From the NCBI GenBank assembly GCA_963721005.1, contig CAVRHR010000005.1, forward strand, positions 1,674,001 to 1,738,000: 64,000 bases of DNA, written 5' to 3'. This DNA comes from VAZQ01 sp963721005. Its GTDB lineage: Bacteria > Pseudomonadota > Alphaproteobacteria > Rhizobiales > Xanthobacteraceae. Shown piece by piece: positions 45,338-54,804 of the stretch. Within the stretch, counting starts at the first letter, position 1; the number at the start of each line of letters is the position of its first letter. Made by a program: the position numbers and the translations under genes. The notes beneath the pieces are model-generated. The model ran no database searches. It was given only the letters and a program-made list of their open reading frames with translations, and was not told where the DNA came from.

Positions 45338-45526
45338 GTGGTCAGTAAAGCTACTGTGCTTCCGAGCCGGTTTCCGATCGGAACCCGTTATGTAATTGAG
45401 GGCCTTCAGGGCCGTATCAGCTCGCGGTTTGTCGAATTCCCCGATGGACGCAGGCTCGAGCTGCCGGCCGACGTATCGCCCCGAACGATTTCTCGCAGCA
45501 GGCGGAGAAATTCAGTTCAGGAATGA
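45338..45526 (+). CDS. Small hypothetical protein (62 aa)
   Basis: GTG 45338 gives MVSKATVLPSRFPIGTRYVI...SSRFVEFPDGRRLELPADVS, a compact beta-like protein with a VLPxRFPxGTxYVxE and EFPDGRRxELP core that I associate with short rhizobial hypotheticals. A ribosome site (GGGAGG, about seven bases before) supports it. Function unknown. Confidence 0.5.
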   Translation: MVSKATVLPSRFPIGTRYVIEGLQGRISSRFVEFPDGRRLELPADVSPRTISRSRRRNSVQE

Positions 45527-45863
45527 ATGTGGGATACTATCTGGCTTCGCTTTTGCGTTGGACGGCCGCCTCCGCGAGAAAGTGACGAGCCGCTTCATTT
45601 CTCCGCTCTATGAGCTCGGCAAACTGAATTCTTGCGGACCTGGTTTTCCTCTTGGCTTCGGGCCAGGGCGATAAGACCAGCCGCACCATTTCCTGATGGA
45701 TGGCCTCGCATCCGTTCTCCAGATTTCGAATGAGTCAGATCCCGGCATCAGTGGAGCTTCAATCTGGTTTATCGAAGACGCTCTGTAGGAGGGCGACCAG
45801 TCTCTCGCAGAAGTCGATCTCGTCGAGCACGGCCTGCTTCAGCTCCGGGGGAATAAGCGAAGG
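45527..45863. other. Intergenic stretch, no supported gene
   Basis: About 340 bases. A minus-strand frame ends ELKQAVLDEIDFCERLVALL near 45760-45840 and looks like a gene tail, but no start is visible. Confidence 0.35.
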
Positions 45864-46151
45864 CTAGTTGAATGCTTCTTCGGGGAGGCGGGCTTGTCGC
45901 AAAAGTAGACCGCGTTCGGCGGCTGTACGTCTTACCTCGTCGATGTCGCGCTCGATGAAGGCGGCAATGACCTCGATGGAGACCCCGATCCGGAGACCGT
46001 GCTCCAGGTCATCGAGTTCCAAGGCGGACCAGGGTCTCGTCGCAGCCACGTCATTCTCCCGCGATGAGCGCTTAGCCGGCGCCCGACGATGCGGCGTCGC
46101 GACGGCGTCGATATACGCTGCTTCTGTATAAAAGACCGAGAAATTCTTCAT
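45864..46151 (-). CDS. Small hypothetical protein (95 aa)
   Basis: ATG 46151. Basic N-terminus, then RPWSALELDDLEHGLRIGVS and IEVIAAFIERDIDEVRRTAA, a helix-turn-helix-like helical pair seen in small rhizobial proteins with a sigma-like or SHOCT-like motif. Function unknown; conservation is suspected but not shown. Confidence 0.5.
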   Translation of the reverse strand: MKNFSVFYTEAAYIDAVATPHRRAPAKRSSRENDVAATRPWSALELDDLEHGLRIGVSIEVIAAFIERDIDEVRRTAAERGLLLRQARLPEEAFN

Positions 46152-46232
46152 TACGGCCTACCCACCGATTTTAGACAAAGTATCTGTAGCATTCCGTGAA
46201 CCAGGGGTTTTCGCTTCCGCGCACTGACGCAC

Positions 46233-46472
46233 GTAACCGTCAGCATGGACGGCAAGGGCGCCTGGCGGGACAACGTCTTCGTCGAACGGCTGTGGCGCAG
46301 CGTCAAATACGAGGAGGTCTATCTCAAGGCGTACGACACCGCCTCCGAGGCGCGCGCATCGATCGGGCGTTACCTCGACTTCTACAATCGTCGCCGGCCG
46401 CATTCGAGCCTTGACGGCACTACCCCCGATCACGCCTACTTCACCCCCCTGTCCCTCCGCGTGGCAGCCTAA
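46233..46472 (+). pseudogene. IS3-type transposase OrfB C-terminal fragment
   Basis: About 78 residues of the DDE transposase C-terminus: VSMDGKGAWRDNVFVERLWR (catalytic Glu in VERLW), KYEEVYLKAYDTASEA and FYNRRRPHSSLDGTTPDHAY. It is a different IS3 subgroup from the element at 7.2-8.5 kb. The rest of the transposase is not found upstream. Confidence 0.88.
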
Positions 46473-46584
46473 CCCTGGCAGACGCTCCACTTATCGACGC
46501 GGAAATTCTGTTCAGACAACCGGGGCCACCTCAGAATGAGCTTGCCAACTTTCCGCACTGCAATGGAGCCGACCTTTGACGACT

Positions 46585-47100
46585 TCACCAGCACGTCCAG
46601 TTGCCGGCCTTCGGGCCCCCGACATAGTTGCAGTTCTGTATATAGGGGCCGCCTGGAGCGGTTCCGTAGCCGTAGTACCCGTAGTTGTCGGCCGGGGTGT
46701 AGTCGTTGGTGGGGTAGCCAGCATCATATCCATAAAGTCAGGGCCATAGTTGTAGCCGCCGTTACCGTACCAGGGTTGCGAGGCAGCGATCGCGCCGCCA
46801 ACCACTGCGCCAGCCGCCAAGCCGTAACCGGGGCGCCACCCGCCAGGCCCACCTGCCCAGCCTGCACCGGCCCAGCGACGGGCACCGACATAACGACCGC
46901 CTCCCGCAACACCGCCCACACGACCGACTCCGCCGACGCGACCGGCAGCGACCGCACGCACGGTCTCGACATCTGAACTCGCGGAGTCCTTCAGCGCCAA
47001 CCCCATGCTGATCGGCACGGCGGAAACGGAACACGCGAGCCAGAATGGACTGGCGGCAAGCATGGATAGTGACAAGGATTGCTGAAGCTAGCTTCATCAT
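46585..47100 (-). pseudogene. Gly/Tyr-rich exported protein, two frameshifts
   Basis: Three frames add up to a rhizobial Gly-rich exported protein. The N-terminus MMKLASAILVTIHAC is followed in the next frame by SAVPISMGLALKDSASSDVE and a Gly-rich stretch (GGVGRVGGVAGGGRYVGARR), then GAIAASQPWYG. A third frame gives AGYPTNDYTPADNYGYYGYG and PKAGNWTCW before a TGA at 46585. The coherent C-terminus with two shifts suggests recent decay or sequencing error. Confidence 0.65.
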
Positions 47101-47669
47101 GACCTCCTCGTTGTTGGCTAACGCGCGTTGCGGCTAGTCGCAAATGCTCCGCGCGACGCCACTGGCGGGCGCTGTCAACCGCCCATCACCGCCCTGGCGG
47201 CGCCCAACCGCTATGCGCTCGCGTTCCCGTCTGGTTTTGACTTATGTCAAATATCGTTCGGTCACAAAAAAGATCCTGCAGGTCTCGCCGATATTTCCAT
47301 TGCGGTCGCGCACGCAGTCGCGTCCCGTCGCCTTGCCTCAACAAGGCTGGTCCCCGCTTGAGATGCAGCGGCTCAAATCCCGTGTCTGCAGTCGGGCCAA
47401 AGCGTTCCCAACCCCGAAAATGATTTAGATCAAGAAATGCATCCGCGATCGGCGCGCTTGATCCCCTAATGTTGCGCCGAACGCTCGCGACCCATCTTTT
47501 CGACCTGACCTGCGTCGCGAGCGGCACGGTAGTGAGCGTGCGTCAGACGTGCAATTGACATGGGCCCAGAACGGAGATGTGATCCGACCGACCCGGTCCT
47601 GGACGCGCTGCTCGTGAGGTCAACAAGACAAGCCGGCGTTCGGGCCGACTTGATCAATTCGGCAGCAAG
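47101..47669. other. Intergenic regulatory stretch
   Basis: About 570 bases between the divergent Gly-rich gene and the MFS gene. Apart from an FNR/FixK-like palindrome at 47237-47250 no gene or RNA is supported. Confidence 0.4.
47237..47250. promoter_or_regulatory. FNR/FixK-type palindrome
   Basis: TTGACTTATGTCAA fits the TTGA-N6-TCAA pattern of FNR/FixK sites exactly. It lies 137 bases before the Gly-rich gene and 420 before the MFS gene. Function is inferred from the motif only. Confidence 0.45.
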
Positions 47670-48956
47670 ATGAATCGGGTCCAGGGACACGGTGGGCACA
47701 GTGTTCCGCAGTCGGCGACGTGGCGCACGACAATGGCGAGTCTCTTGGCTCTGCTGTCGGGCTTTGGCCTCATGCAGATGGGCAACTCCTTTCAAGGGAC
47801 GCTCCTCAGCGTTCGCGGCGATCTTGAGGGTTTCTCGTCCGCCCAGATCGGAGCCGTCGGCGCAGCTTTCTGGGCCGGCATCCTGGCTGGATCTCTATGC
47901 ACCGGAAGCTTGATCCGTCGTGTCGGCCATATACGAACCTTTGCGGCCCTTGGTGCAATCGCCTCGACGGCACCACTCCTGCACCTACTGAACGTCAATC
48001 CGGCTGCCTGGATTGCGGCTCGTGCTCTCACCGGGTTCTGCTTTGCAGGATTGTTCGTCGTCGTCGAGAGCTGGTTGAATGGCGTCGCAACCTCCGAAAC
48101 CCGTGGCCAAATTCTGAGCGTCTACAGCATGACCGGATTGATCGCCGGCATCGGGGGACAGTTGCTGCTTCCAGCGACAGATCCGTCAGGCTTCCAGCCC
48201 TTCTGTGTCACAGCAGCCATCATCGCGCTTGCGTTGGTACCTATCGCTCTCACGAGCGCGGCGTCACCGGCCAGCGCAGAGAATGGCCCGCGCAGCAGCC
48301 TCAAGGATCTCTATCGGCAGTCTCCTTTTGGCACGGTCAGCGCTCTGTTGTGCGGTGCGTCGGCTGCAGTGTTCTTCGCGCTTGGACCGATCTTTGCACA
48401 GCGGCGTGGTCTCAATACCGGCCAGATAGCGGCATTCATGACCAGCGCGACAATCGGCGGATTCCTGATGGCGTGGCCCCTAGGCTGGCTGTCGGATCGC
48501 ATGGATCGCCGCCTTGTCGTAATCGGTGCAGCGATCACGGCTGCGTCGAGCATGCTCGCAATGAGCGCATTCGTGCCGACCGATGCGTCGCCCTGGCTGC
48601 TCTACATCTGCGCTGCGGCGTTGGGTGCGTCGATCATCCCGGTCTACAGTATCGTGATCGCGCATGTGAACGACGGGGTTGCAAAGGGCGAATTCGTCGC
48701 CGCATCGAGCTCGCTCCTACTTGTCCAGGCGGTCGGCGCTACGGTCGGCCCCCTGATCGCCGGGGTCGCCATGGATGCGTGGAGGTACGGGCTGTCATCC
48801 GTGCTCATTGCGGCACAGGCGCTGATCGTCGTATGGGGACTATACCGTCTCGCAACACGCCCGATGCGGTCCGACCCCAAAGGACCTTTTTTGGTCGAAC
48901 CGCCGGTGCCGGTCAGTACCACATTTGCGCAGGCTCACGCGAGAAGCAGCCTGTGA
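47670..48956 (+). CDS. MFS transporter (YcaD-like, 12 TM)
   Basis: 428 residues. TM1 LLALLSGFGLMQMGNSFQGT, then GAVGAAFWAGILAGSLCTGS and the motif A region LIRRVGHIRTFAALG; a second-half motif-A equivalent is GWLSDRMDRRLVVIGA. The arrangement is like YcaD/UMF-type permeases. A second in-frame ATG at 47733 (MASLLALL) would fit TM1 better. Substrate unknown. Confidence 0.88.
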   Translation: MNRVQGHGGHSVPQSATWRTTMASLLALLSGFGLMQMGNSFQGTLLSVRGDLEGFSSAQIGAVGAAFWAGILAGSLCTGSLIRRVGHIRTFAALGAIASTAPLLHLLNVNPAAWIAARALTGFCFAGLFVVVESWLNGVATSETRGQILSVYSMTGLIAGIGGQLLLPATDPSGFQPFCVTAAIIALALVPIALTSAASPASAENGPRSSLKDLYRQSPFGTVSALLCGASAAVFFALGPIFAQRRGLNTGQIAAFMTSATIGGFLMAWPLGWLSDRMDRRLVVIGAAITAASSMLAMSAFVPTDASPWLLYICAAALGASIIPVYSIVIAHVNDGVAKGEFVAASSSLLLVQAVGATVGPLIAGVAMDAWRYGLSSVLIAAQALIVVWGLYRLATRPMRSDPKGPFLVEPPVPVSTTFAQAHARSSL

Positions 48957-49443
48957 CTTGCACGGCGCCGCACCAACGCGGACACCGCATGGCTACCCAA
49001 TGCTGCCAGCGAACCGCTCGGCAAGTCGCTGACGTCGAAATGCACGCCGACGCGGGACCCATCTCGATCTACCACGCGAGATCAGAGTGCGAATTGGCGC
49101 CCGATCTCGACGACTAAATCCCTCGGCAGGCGCGGCAGGTCTGTTTTGCGGGCCATCGTGTAGAACAACCGGCACGCGGGGCAACTGCGGTAGCCGCACC
49201 TTGGCGATGATGTCAGGCGGCATGACGAGTGCACAGCCGCGATCACCTCAACGGCCCCGTGTGGGTCCGGAACCCCGGCCTCGGCGGGCCCACCACCGTG
49301 CCGGGCGCGAGCGTGCGAAGCGCCGCGGGATCGCCGCGCGTGGGATCGTTCACCGGCGAGCGGCATTGCTACTCAGGGTGATAGAGCCTACGTTCGTCCG
49401 ATAGGCGAGCCAGCTCGCGACATCGATGCCGGCCGAACTCTCT
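48957..49443. other. Degenerate stretch between convergent genes
   Basis: About 490 bases. On the minus strand short frames (MPPDIIAKVRLPQLPR; LFYTMARKTDLPRLPRDLVV) lie in two phases and look like a decayed gene end. Nothing certain. Confidence 0.35.
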
Positions 49444-50364
49444 TCAGATTCGCCTTTTGAGGCCAGACGATTTGGTGCGACCTTCTGCGAGGAGGGCGAT
49501 GGCCGCCCGGAGCTGACCGCCGGAGCGATCGAGAACTCTCTCCGCCTCTTCCATGTCGCATCCTTCGAGCAGAAGCACCGCGACCTTGACGCTTCCATGC
49601 GCCCGCCTTAACGCTTTACGCACGGCCTTGCTGCTCTTGCCGGTGAGATGAAGCAGCATCTTTTCCTGCCGCTCCATGAGCTTGGCGTTCGAAGCCTGCA
49701 CGTCCACCATCAAGCCGGCATAGACCCTGCCCAGCCGGATCATCACCAACGAAGACAACAGGCTCAGCGTGATTCGCTGCGCCGTGCCGGCATTCATTCG
49801 CGTCGAGCCAGCGATCGGCTCCGGGCCGGTCTCGAGACAGATCGGATGCTCGGCCTCATCGAGGAGCGGCGTTCCGCTGTTGTTCGCAACCCCTATGGTC
49901 AAGGCACCGGACCGCTTTGCTTCACGGAGACACGCTAACGTGAACGGCGTGGTTCCGCTTGCGGCCACCGCGATCAGCACGTCCTGGCCGGCGATGTGGT
50001 GGTGCCGCACCAGCTCGAGCGCGTGTTCGATTTCGTCTTCGGCACCCTCGGCTGCTTGAACCATGGCTCCTTCGCCGCCCGCGATGAAGAGCACCAACCG
50101 TTCACGAGGCCAGCTAAAGGTCGGCATCAGCTCGGCGCCGTCCTGGATCGCCAGGCGTCCTGAGGTTCCGGCTCCTGCGTAGACGAGGCGGCCGCCGTCC
50201 CGCAGGCGGGTTTCCATGGCAAGGGCTGCGCGCGCGAGTGCGGGTCGCGCGGCGCGCACGGCGGCGACCGCGGCGAATTGCCCCTCGATCATGGCATCGA
50301 GGACATCGAGGGGGTCCCAGAGGTCGATGCCGGAATAGCGTGGGCTCGGGCGTTCCGTGTCCAT
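49444..50364 (-). CDS. murQ: N-acetylmuramic acid 6-phosphate etherase
   Basis: 306 residues, cytoplasmic. Cleaves the lactyl ether of MurNAc-6-P to GlcNAc-6-P and lactate in peptidoglycan recycling. Signatures: YSGIDLWDPLDVLDAMIEGQ, GRLVYAGAGTSGRLAIQDGA (SIS domain), AEDEIEHALEL with the catalytic Glu region, PEPIAGSTRMNAGTAQR and NAKLMERQEKML. It diverges from the GlcNAc-kinase/SIS/nagA operon, sharing a 109-base promoter region, so coregulation is likely. Confidence 0.95.
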   Translation of the reverse strand: MDTERPSPRYSGIDLWDPLDVLDAMIEGQFAAVAAVRAARPALARAALAMETRLRDGGRLVYAGAGTSGRLAIQDGAELMPTFSWPRERLVLFIAGGEGAMVQAAEGAEDEIEHALELVRHHHIAGQDVLIAVAASGTTPFTLACLREAKRSGALTIGVANNSGTPLLDEAEHPICLETGPEPIAGSTRMNAGTAQRITLSLLSSLVMIRLGRVYAGLMVDVQASNAKLMERQEKMLLHLTGKSSKAVRKALRRAHGSVKVAVLLLEGCDMEEAERVLDRSGGQLRAAIALLAEGRTKSSGLKRRI

Positions 50365-50473
50365 AAGGTTAACATCAGGTTAGCGGCCAAACGCGCTAGC
50401 TACCTATATCACGCTCGCTGCCTATATATGGATCCTCCAAATCAAGGATGAGCACCAGAATTGGAGCTTCTAG
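50365..50473. promoter_or_regulatory. Divergent promoter region of murQ and the amino-sugar operon
   Basis: 109 bases. Contains two similar A/T-rich boxes, TACCTATAT (about 50401-50409) and TGCCTATATAT (about 50420-50430), which could be -10 elements or an operator repeat, and a GTTAACATCAGGTTA stretch next to murQ. Confidence 0.4.
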
Positions 50474-51361
50474 GTGGACGAAGAGTTACTTCTTCTTGGA
50501 GTCGACGGCGGCGGCACGCGATGTCGCGCCCGTCTCTGCGGTCTTTCCGGTGCGACCCTCGGTGAAGGTTTGGCCGGGCCGGCGAACATTCGCTTGGGAT
50601 TGAAGGAGAGCTTCACGGCCGTGCTTGAAGCGACAGCTCAGTGCTTGGCGCAGGCCGGGCTCTCATTCGATGATCACCACATCATTGCCTGCCTTGCATT
50701 GGCGGGCGCGAGCGAGCCGATCAATCTCGCCGCGGCCCGAAGGTACAAGCATCCATTTCGGCGGGCGGTTTTCACGACTGATGCGCATGCCGCATGCGTT
50801 GGCGCGCATCGCGGCCGGGACGGCGGTGTCATCATTATTGGCACAGGCACCGTCGGATGGGCGATACGCGGGGGTCGGCATTACCGCGTCGGGGGCTGGG
50901 GCTTTCCGATTTCGGATGAAGGCAGCGGCGCTTGGCTCGGTTGTGAGGTCATACGCCGCGTGTTGTGGGCGCATGATGGCCGCATCTCATGGACGAGCCT
51001 GTTGAGCCGCGTATCCGAGCGGTTCAAATCAGATCCCCATACGATCGTCCGCCGGATGGGCTCGGCAAAACCGCGGGACTTTGGCGGCCTCGCGCCGCTC
51101 GTCGTCGAACATGCCGCGCGAAACGATTTGGTTGGTTGCGAGCTGATGCGACTGGCCGGAGGTTACATCGACGGCATGGCGGAGCGGCTCGGCGCATTCG
51201 GCGTGTCGCGGCTCGCTTTGACCGGGGGGCTCGGCTCGAGCATCGAGCCATGGCTGAGCCGGAAGACCAAAAGCCGACTGGTTCCGGCGGCCGCGGACGG
51301 GCTGACTGGCGCTGTGCAGCTGGCGCGGGCCGCAGCCCAGTCCGCGGCGCTCACAGGATGA
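50474..51361 (+). CDS. BadF/BadG-type N-acetylglucosamine kinase
   Basis: 295 residues, ASKHA-fold sugar kinase. Phosphate loop LLGVDGGGTRCRARL, second phosphate/acid block FTTDAHAACVGAHRGRDGGV (Asp), IIIGTGTVGWAI and GFPISDEGSGAWLG, adenosine motif LALTGGLGSSI. Family members phosphorylate GlcNAc or other amino sugars. GTG start at 50474 follows GGAGCTTCT. Position next to murQ, a SIS enzyme and nagA supports GlcNAc (or MurNAc-derived sugar) as substrate. Confidence 0.9.
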   Translation: MDEELLLLGVDGGGTRCRARLCGLSGATLGEGLAGPANIRLGLKESFTAVLEATAQCLAQAGLSFDDHHIIACLALAGASEPINLAAARRYKHPFRRAVFTTDAHAACVGAHRGRDGGVIIIGTGTVGWAIRGGRHYRVGGWGFPISDEGSGAWLGCEVIRRVLWAHDGRISWTSLLSRVSERFKSDPHTIVRRMGSAKPRDFGGLAPLVVEHAARNDLVGCELMRLAGGYIDGMAERLGAFGVSRLALTGGLGSSIEPWLSRKTKSRLVPAAADGLTGAVQLARAAAQSAALTG

Positions 51362-51380
51362 TGGCCAGAGTTGCGCATCC

Positions 51381-52427
51381 ATGCCGGAGCAGTCGATGAG
51401 CGATAGCGAAGCGCGGATGGCCCGTGAGTTTCGGGAAGCATCTCACGCGATCAGGGCGCAACAGCAAGGCCTGGCGCAGCCATTGGCGGAGCTTGCCGCG
51501 CGGCTCAAACGCCGGCCGCCGCAGGTCGTCGTCACCTGTGCGCGCGGCAGCTCGGCCCACGCGGCGACGTTCGGCAAGCACTTGATCGAGCGTTATATCG
51601 GTCTGCCCGTCGCAGCGGCCGCCCCCAACATTGCGAGCATCTATCGCCAACGCCTTCATCTGCGAGACCAGTTGTCTCTCGCCGTCTCGCAATCCGGCAG
51701 AAGCGACGATCTCGTCAAGCAGGCCGGCAGCGCCAAGGCGTCGGGCGCACTTACCGTGGCCATCGTCAATGCTACCGATGGGCCGCTTGCATCAGAGTGT
51801 GACATCGTCCTGCCGATCGGCGCCGGGCCGGAGCTCAGCGTGGCGGCGACCAAGACATTCGTTGCAACACTGTCTGCGCTGTTGCAGCTGACCGCGGCGT
51901 GGGCCGACGATGGCAATCTCAAGGGCGCGATCGAGCGGCTCCCCGACCGATTGGCGGCCGCGTCGGACCTGGATTGGAGTGCTGCGGTGAGCGCCCTCAT
52001 CGGTACGATCAGTCTGATCACAATCGGCCGCGGGCCCACACTTGCTATCGCGCGTGAGGCCTCGCTCAAGCTCAAGGAAACCTGCAACCTGCATGCCGAG
52101 GCGTTCAGCGGGGCGGAGTTTCTCCATGGCCCGATGGCCTTGGTATCGTCCCGCTGTCCAGTTCTGATGTTCATGCGGACCGATCCGGCGGCCGAAGGAA
52201 TGCGAAAGCTCAGAGCTGATCTTCGCCGCAGGGGGATCGCGCTGTTGAGCGCAGAGCCGGGTGCGCCGGCCGCGGAGCGGCTGCCCGCGCTTTCCCCGGA
52301 TCACGCGGAGACCGACGCCGTTCGCCTCATCCAGAGCTTCTATGCCATGATCATCCGCTTGGCGAAGCGCCTCGGCACCGATGTCGACCATCCCCGCCAC
52401 CTGCAAAAGGTCACGCGCACCAGATGA
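51381..52427 (+). CDS. SIS-domain sugar isomerase/deaminase (NagB-II/GlmS C-half type)
   Basis: 348 residues with two SIS domains as in the isomerase half of GlmS but without the glutamine amidotransferase half. Blocks: REFREASHAIRAQQQGLAQP, VVTCARGSSAHAATFGKHLI, LAVSQSGRSDDLVKQA, AATKTFVATL and the C-terminal REASLKLKETCNLHAEAFSG with HGPMAL. Such proteins deaminate GlcN-6-P to Fru-6-P. It starts 19 bases after the kinase and overlaps nagA by ATGA, completing the path GlcNAc to GlcNAc-6-P to GlcN-6-P to Fru-6-P. Confidence 0.9.
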   Translation: MPEQSMSDSEARMAREFREASHAIRAQQQGLAQPLAELAARLKRRPPQVVVTCARGSSAHAATFGKHLIERYIGLPVAAAAPNIASIYRQRLHLRDQLSLAVSQSGRSDDLVKQAGSAKASGALTVAIVNATDGPLASECDIVLPIGAGPELSVAATKTFVATLSALLQLTAAWADDGNLKGAIERLPDRLAAASDLDWSAAVSALIGTISLITIGRGPTLAIAREASLKLKETCNLHAEAFSGAEFLHGPMALVSSRCPVLMFMRTDPAAEGMRKLRADLRRRGIALLSAEPGAPAAERLPALSPDHAETDAVRLIQSFYAMIIRLAKRLGTDVDHPRHLQKVTRTR

Positions 52428-53569
52428 ACAGATCGGACCCACATGCAGTAGCGGCGGGCACTATCTTCGACGGCACCTACCTGCACCACGACTGCGCGGT
52501 CGTGATCGAAGGCGCCTGCATCCATGACATCGTCCCGCGGCGCGAATTGCCGGCCGCGATGGCGATCCGGACTTTGCCGGAAGGCGCGTGGCTCGCCCCC
52601 GGATTCATCGATATACAGGTGAATGGCGGCGGCGATGTGTTGTTCAACGATGAGCCGACCCCCGAGGGAGTTGCCGCGATCATTGCAGCACACCGACGGT
52701 TCGGAACGACGGCGCTCCTGCCGACCCTGATAAGCGATACGGCCGCCAAGATGCGCGCCGCAATCAATGCCGTGCATAACGCCGCCTCGGTCAATCCGAG
52801 CGTTCTTGGCATTCACTTCGAAGGGCCGTTTTTGTCGCCCGAGAAGCCAGGCGTCCATGACCCCGCGATGATCCGCCTACCCAGCCCACAAGACACAGAT
52901 ATCCTGATGACATCGCGCTCCGGGGTCACGTTGATCACCTTGGCACCCGAACGGGTGCCCGCCGGCTTTACGGCACGACTCGCCAATGCCGGCGTTCGGG
53001 TGTGCCTCGGACATTCCATGGCCACTTATGCGCAAACCAAGGCTGCGCTGGCAGAGGGCCTCACCGGCTTCACGCACCTCTTCAACGCCATGCGGCCGCT
53101 CGCGAGCCGCGAGCCTGGACCGATCGCGGCAGCTCTCGAAGCGCCCGGCACATGGTTCGGCATGATCGTGGACGGTGAACACGTCGAGCCTGCCATGCTC
53201 CGCCTCGCTCTGCGGGGCACGGCCCATCCGATCCTCGTGACCGACGCGATGCCGCCGGTCGGCGGGAACAAATCAACGTTCACGCTCTACGGCCGGGAGA
53301 TCAGCGTTCGTGACGGTCGCTGCATGACAAGCGAAGGCACGCTGGCGGGCGCGGCTCTCGACATGGCGTCGGCCGTCCGCAACTGCGTCCGGCTGCTCCA
53401 TGTGCCCTTGACCCAAGCTCTGCGTTTCGCATCCGCTGAGCCTGCGTGTTTTCTAGGTCTCGGTGCGACGCTCGGCCGGCTCGCTTCCGGTTATAGGGCC
53501 GACATAGTCGCCTTCGATCCCGATGACATCCGGATCCACGAAACGTGGGTTGCCGGGAAAACGCGATGA
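52424..53569 (+). CDS. nagA: N-acetylglucosamine-6-phosphate deacetylase
   Basis: 381 residues of the amidohydrolase family. Metal/active-site blocks: LAPGFIDIQVNGGGDVLFND, GIHFEGPFLSPEKPGVHDPA, VCLGHSMATYAQTKAAL with metal His, GFTHLFNAMRPLASREPG, and the catalytic Asp in ILVTDAMPPVGG. Removes acetate from GlcNAc-6-P. ATGA overlap with the SIS gene; last gene of the operon, convergent with the M15-type peptidase. Confidence 0.95.
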   Translation: MNRSDPHAVAAGTIFDGTYLHHDCAVVIEGACIHDIVPRRELPAAMAIRTLPEGAWLAPGFIDIQVNGGGDVLFNDEPTPEGVAAIIAAHRRFGTTALLPTLISDTAAKMRAAINAVHNAASVNPSVLGIHFEGPFLSPEKPGVHDPAMIRLPSPQDTDILMTSRSGVTLITLAPERVPAGFTARLANAGVRVCLGHSMATYAQTKAALAEGLTGFTHLFNAMRPLASREPGPIAAALEAPGTWFGMIVDGEHVEPAMLRLALRGTAHPILVTDAMPPVGGNKSTFTLYGREISVRDGRCMTSEGTLAGAALDMASAVRNCVRLLHVPLTQALRFASAEPACFLGLGATLGRLASGYRADIVAFDPDDIRIHETWVAGKTR

Positions 53570-53628
53570 CCAAACCGGGCCAATCCGGATCGCACGCTGC
53601 GCAATCCAAGCGGCCGGGAGACTCCAGA

Positions 53629-54804
53629 TCAGCTCACATGTCGGCGCGCTTGGGATAGGAGGCGGCGGTTTGCGTCGCTCAACTGTTTGTGGACGCCGCG
53701 CGACTTGGACACTCGCGTCGCAACGTGCAACTCGGATCGGTGAGGCGCCGGGGCGTGGGCTTGCTCGGGGGCGTGTGCCAGCGCGGCCGCTGCTTGAGCC
53801 TGCCGGATGATCCTCTCTTCATCCGGCTCGCTTGCGCCTAGTCTGACGACCTGATCAGAAGTCACGTCGATCAAGTCCGGATCGATTCCGGACGCAAGCC
53901 ACATCTGGCGGAGGTCTTTCGGTCCATCGGCGGTGATTGTCGCCGGCAAATTGCTTGGCGCCACCTTTTCGGGGAGTAGCTGCGTATGATTGAATTCCGC
54001 ACGATTGTCGGGTCCATAGGGAAGATAGAGCCCGACTGCCTCGACGACGGTCTGCCATTGATGAGCCGTATTCGATCCGGGGTCGCCGATGCCGGCCATA
54101 TCCACCGCCAAGCCATAGCTATGCATTGACATGAACTTGTTACTGAAACCACCAACACCGAGTGCTGGAGGCCGGTAGCCTGACATCACGCCGGCATTCG
54201 GCATACCGGCCTCGCGGGCGAGCTTGATGGCCTCTGCGAGCTTGACGATCAGGGCGGGGTGCAACGGCGCGATCGCGGTGGACACGCCGAGGACCGTCAT
54301 CGTGTATCCGGGCGACGCGGTTCTTATGAGATAGGCCCTGGCCCTGTCGAGCGCCGACCGGAACTGCGAGGTTTCGTCTGATTGCTCGTCAGCGATCTCG
54401 GGCTTCGTGGCCGTCGCCGGATCGACCGGGTATTGAGGAGAGTCAGCGCCTAGCTCGCTCGCGGCGGGCACCTTGAACGTCGCGCCCTTGGGTTTCACGA
54501 ATGCAGTCAATTCCAGCTTCCGGACCGACGAGAGCGTCACGGCAGCCGCGTTCGCGACCCTGTCTTTGAGCGCGGCCGTTCCCTTATTAGGGTCCTCGAC
54601 TTCGCCGATCGTTCGGCGCGCACGATGCCATTGGGCTTGATGCTGCAGAGAATGATCACCAACCGAGCGGTCACGGACCGCGATGTCACGAATAGAACGA
54701 CTATGGATCGGATGAGTCCGTGCGTGGCTCTGTCCGGCACCTGCCGAAGAGGAATGGAGCAGGGTTAGGCTTATGCCGGCAGCCAGGTAAATTCGTAACA
54801 TCAT
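53629..54804 (-). CDS. Exported M15/VanY-like D-Ala-D-Ala-type peptidase
   Basis: 391 residues with a signal peptide (ISLTLLHSSSAGAGQ). A low-complexity linker (about 25-150) is followed by a peptidase M15-like fold: GVMSGYRPPALG, SMHSYGLAVDMAGIG (HxxGxAxD zinc motif) and RAEFNHTQLLPE (ExxH). These are the zinc ligands and catalytic Glu of murein D,D-carboxy/endopeptidases. The C-terminal 80 residues are Ala/His/Arg-rich. It would trim periplasmic peptidoglycan; the neighbouring recycling genes fit this. Confidence 0.82.
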   Translation of the reverse strand: MMLRIYLAAGISLTLLHSSSAGAGQSHARTHPIHSRSIRDIAVRDRSVGDHSLQHQAQWHRARRTIGEVEDPNKGTAALKDRVANAAAVTLSSVRKLELTAFVKPKGATFKVPAASELGADSPQYPVDPATATKPEIADEQSDETSQFRSALDRARAYLIRTASPGYTMTVLGVSTAIAPLHPALIVKLAEAIKLAREAGMPNAGVMSGYRPPALGVGGFSNKFMSMHSYGLAVDMAGIGDPGSNTAHQWQTVVEAVGLYLPYGPDNRAEFNHTQLLPEKVAPSNLPATITADGPKDLRQMWLASGIDPDLIDVTSDQVVRLGASEPDEERIIRQAQAAAALAHAPEQAHAPAPHRSELHVATRVSKSRGVHKQLSDANRRLLSQARRHVS

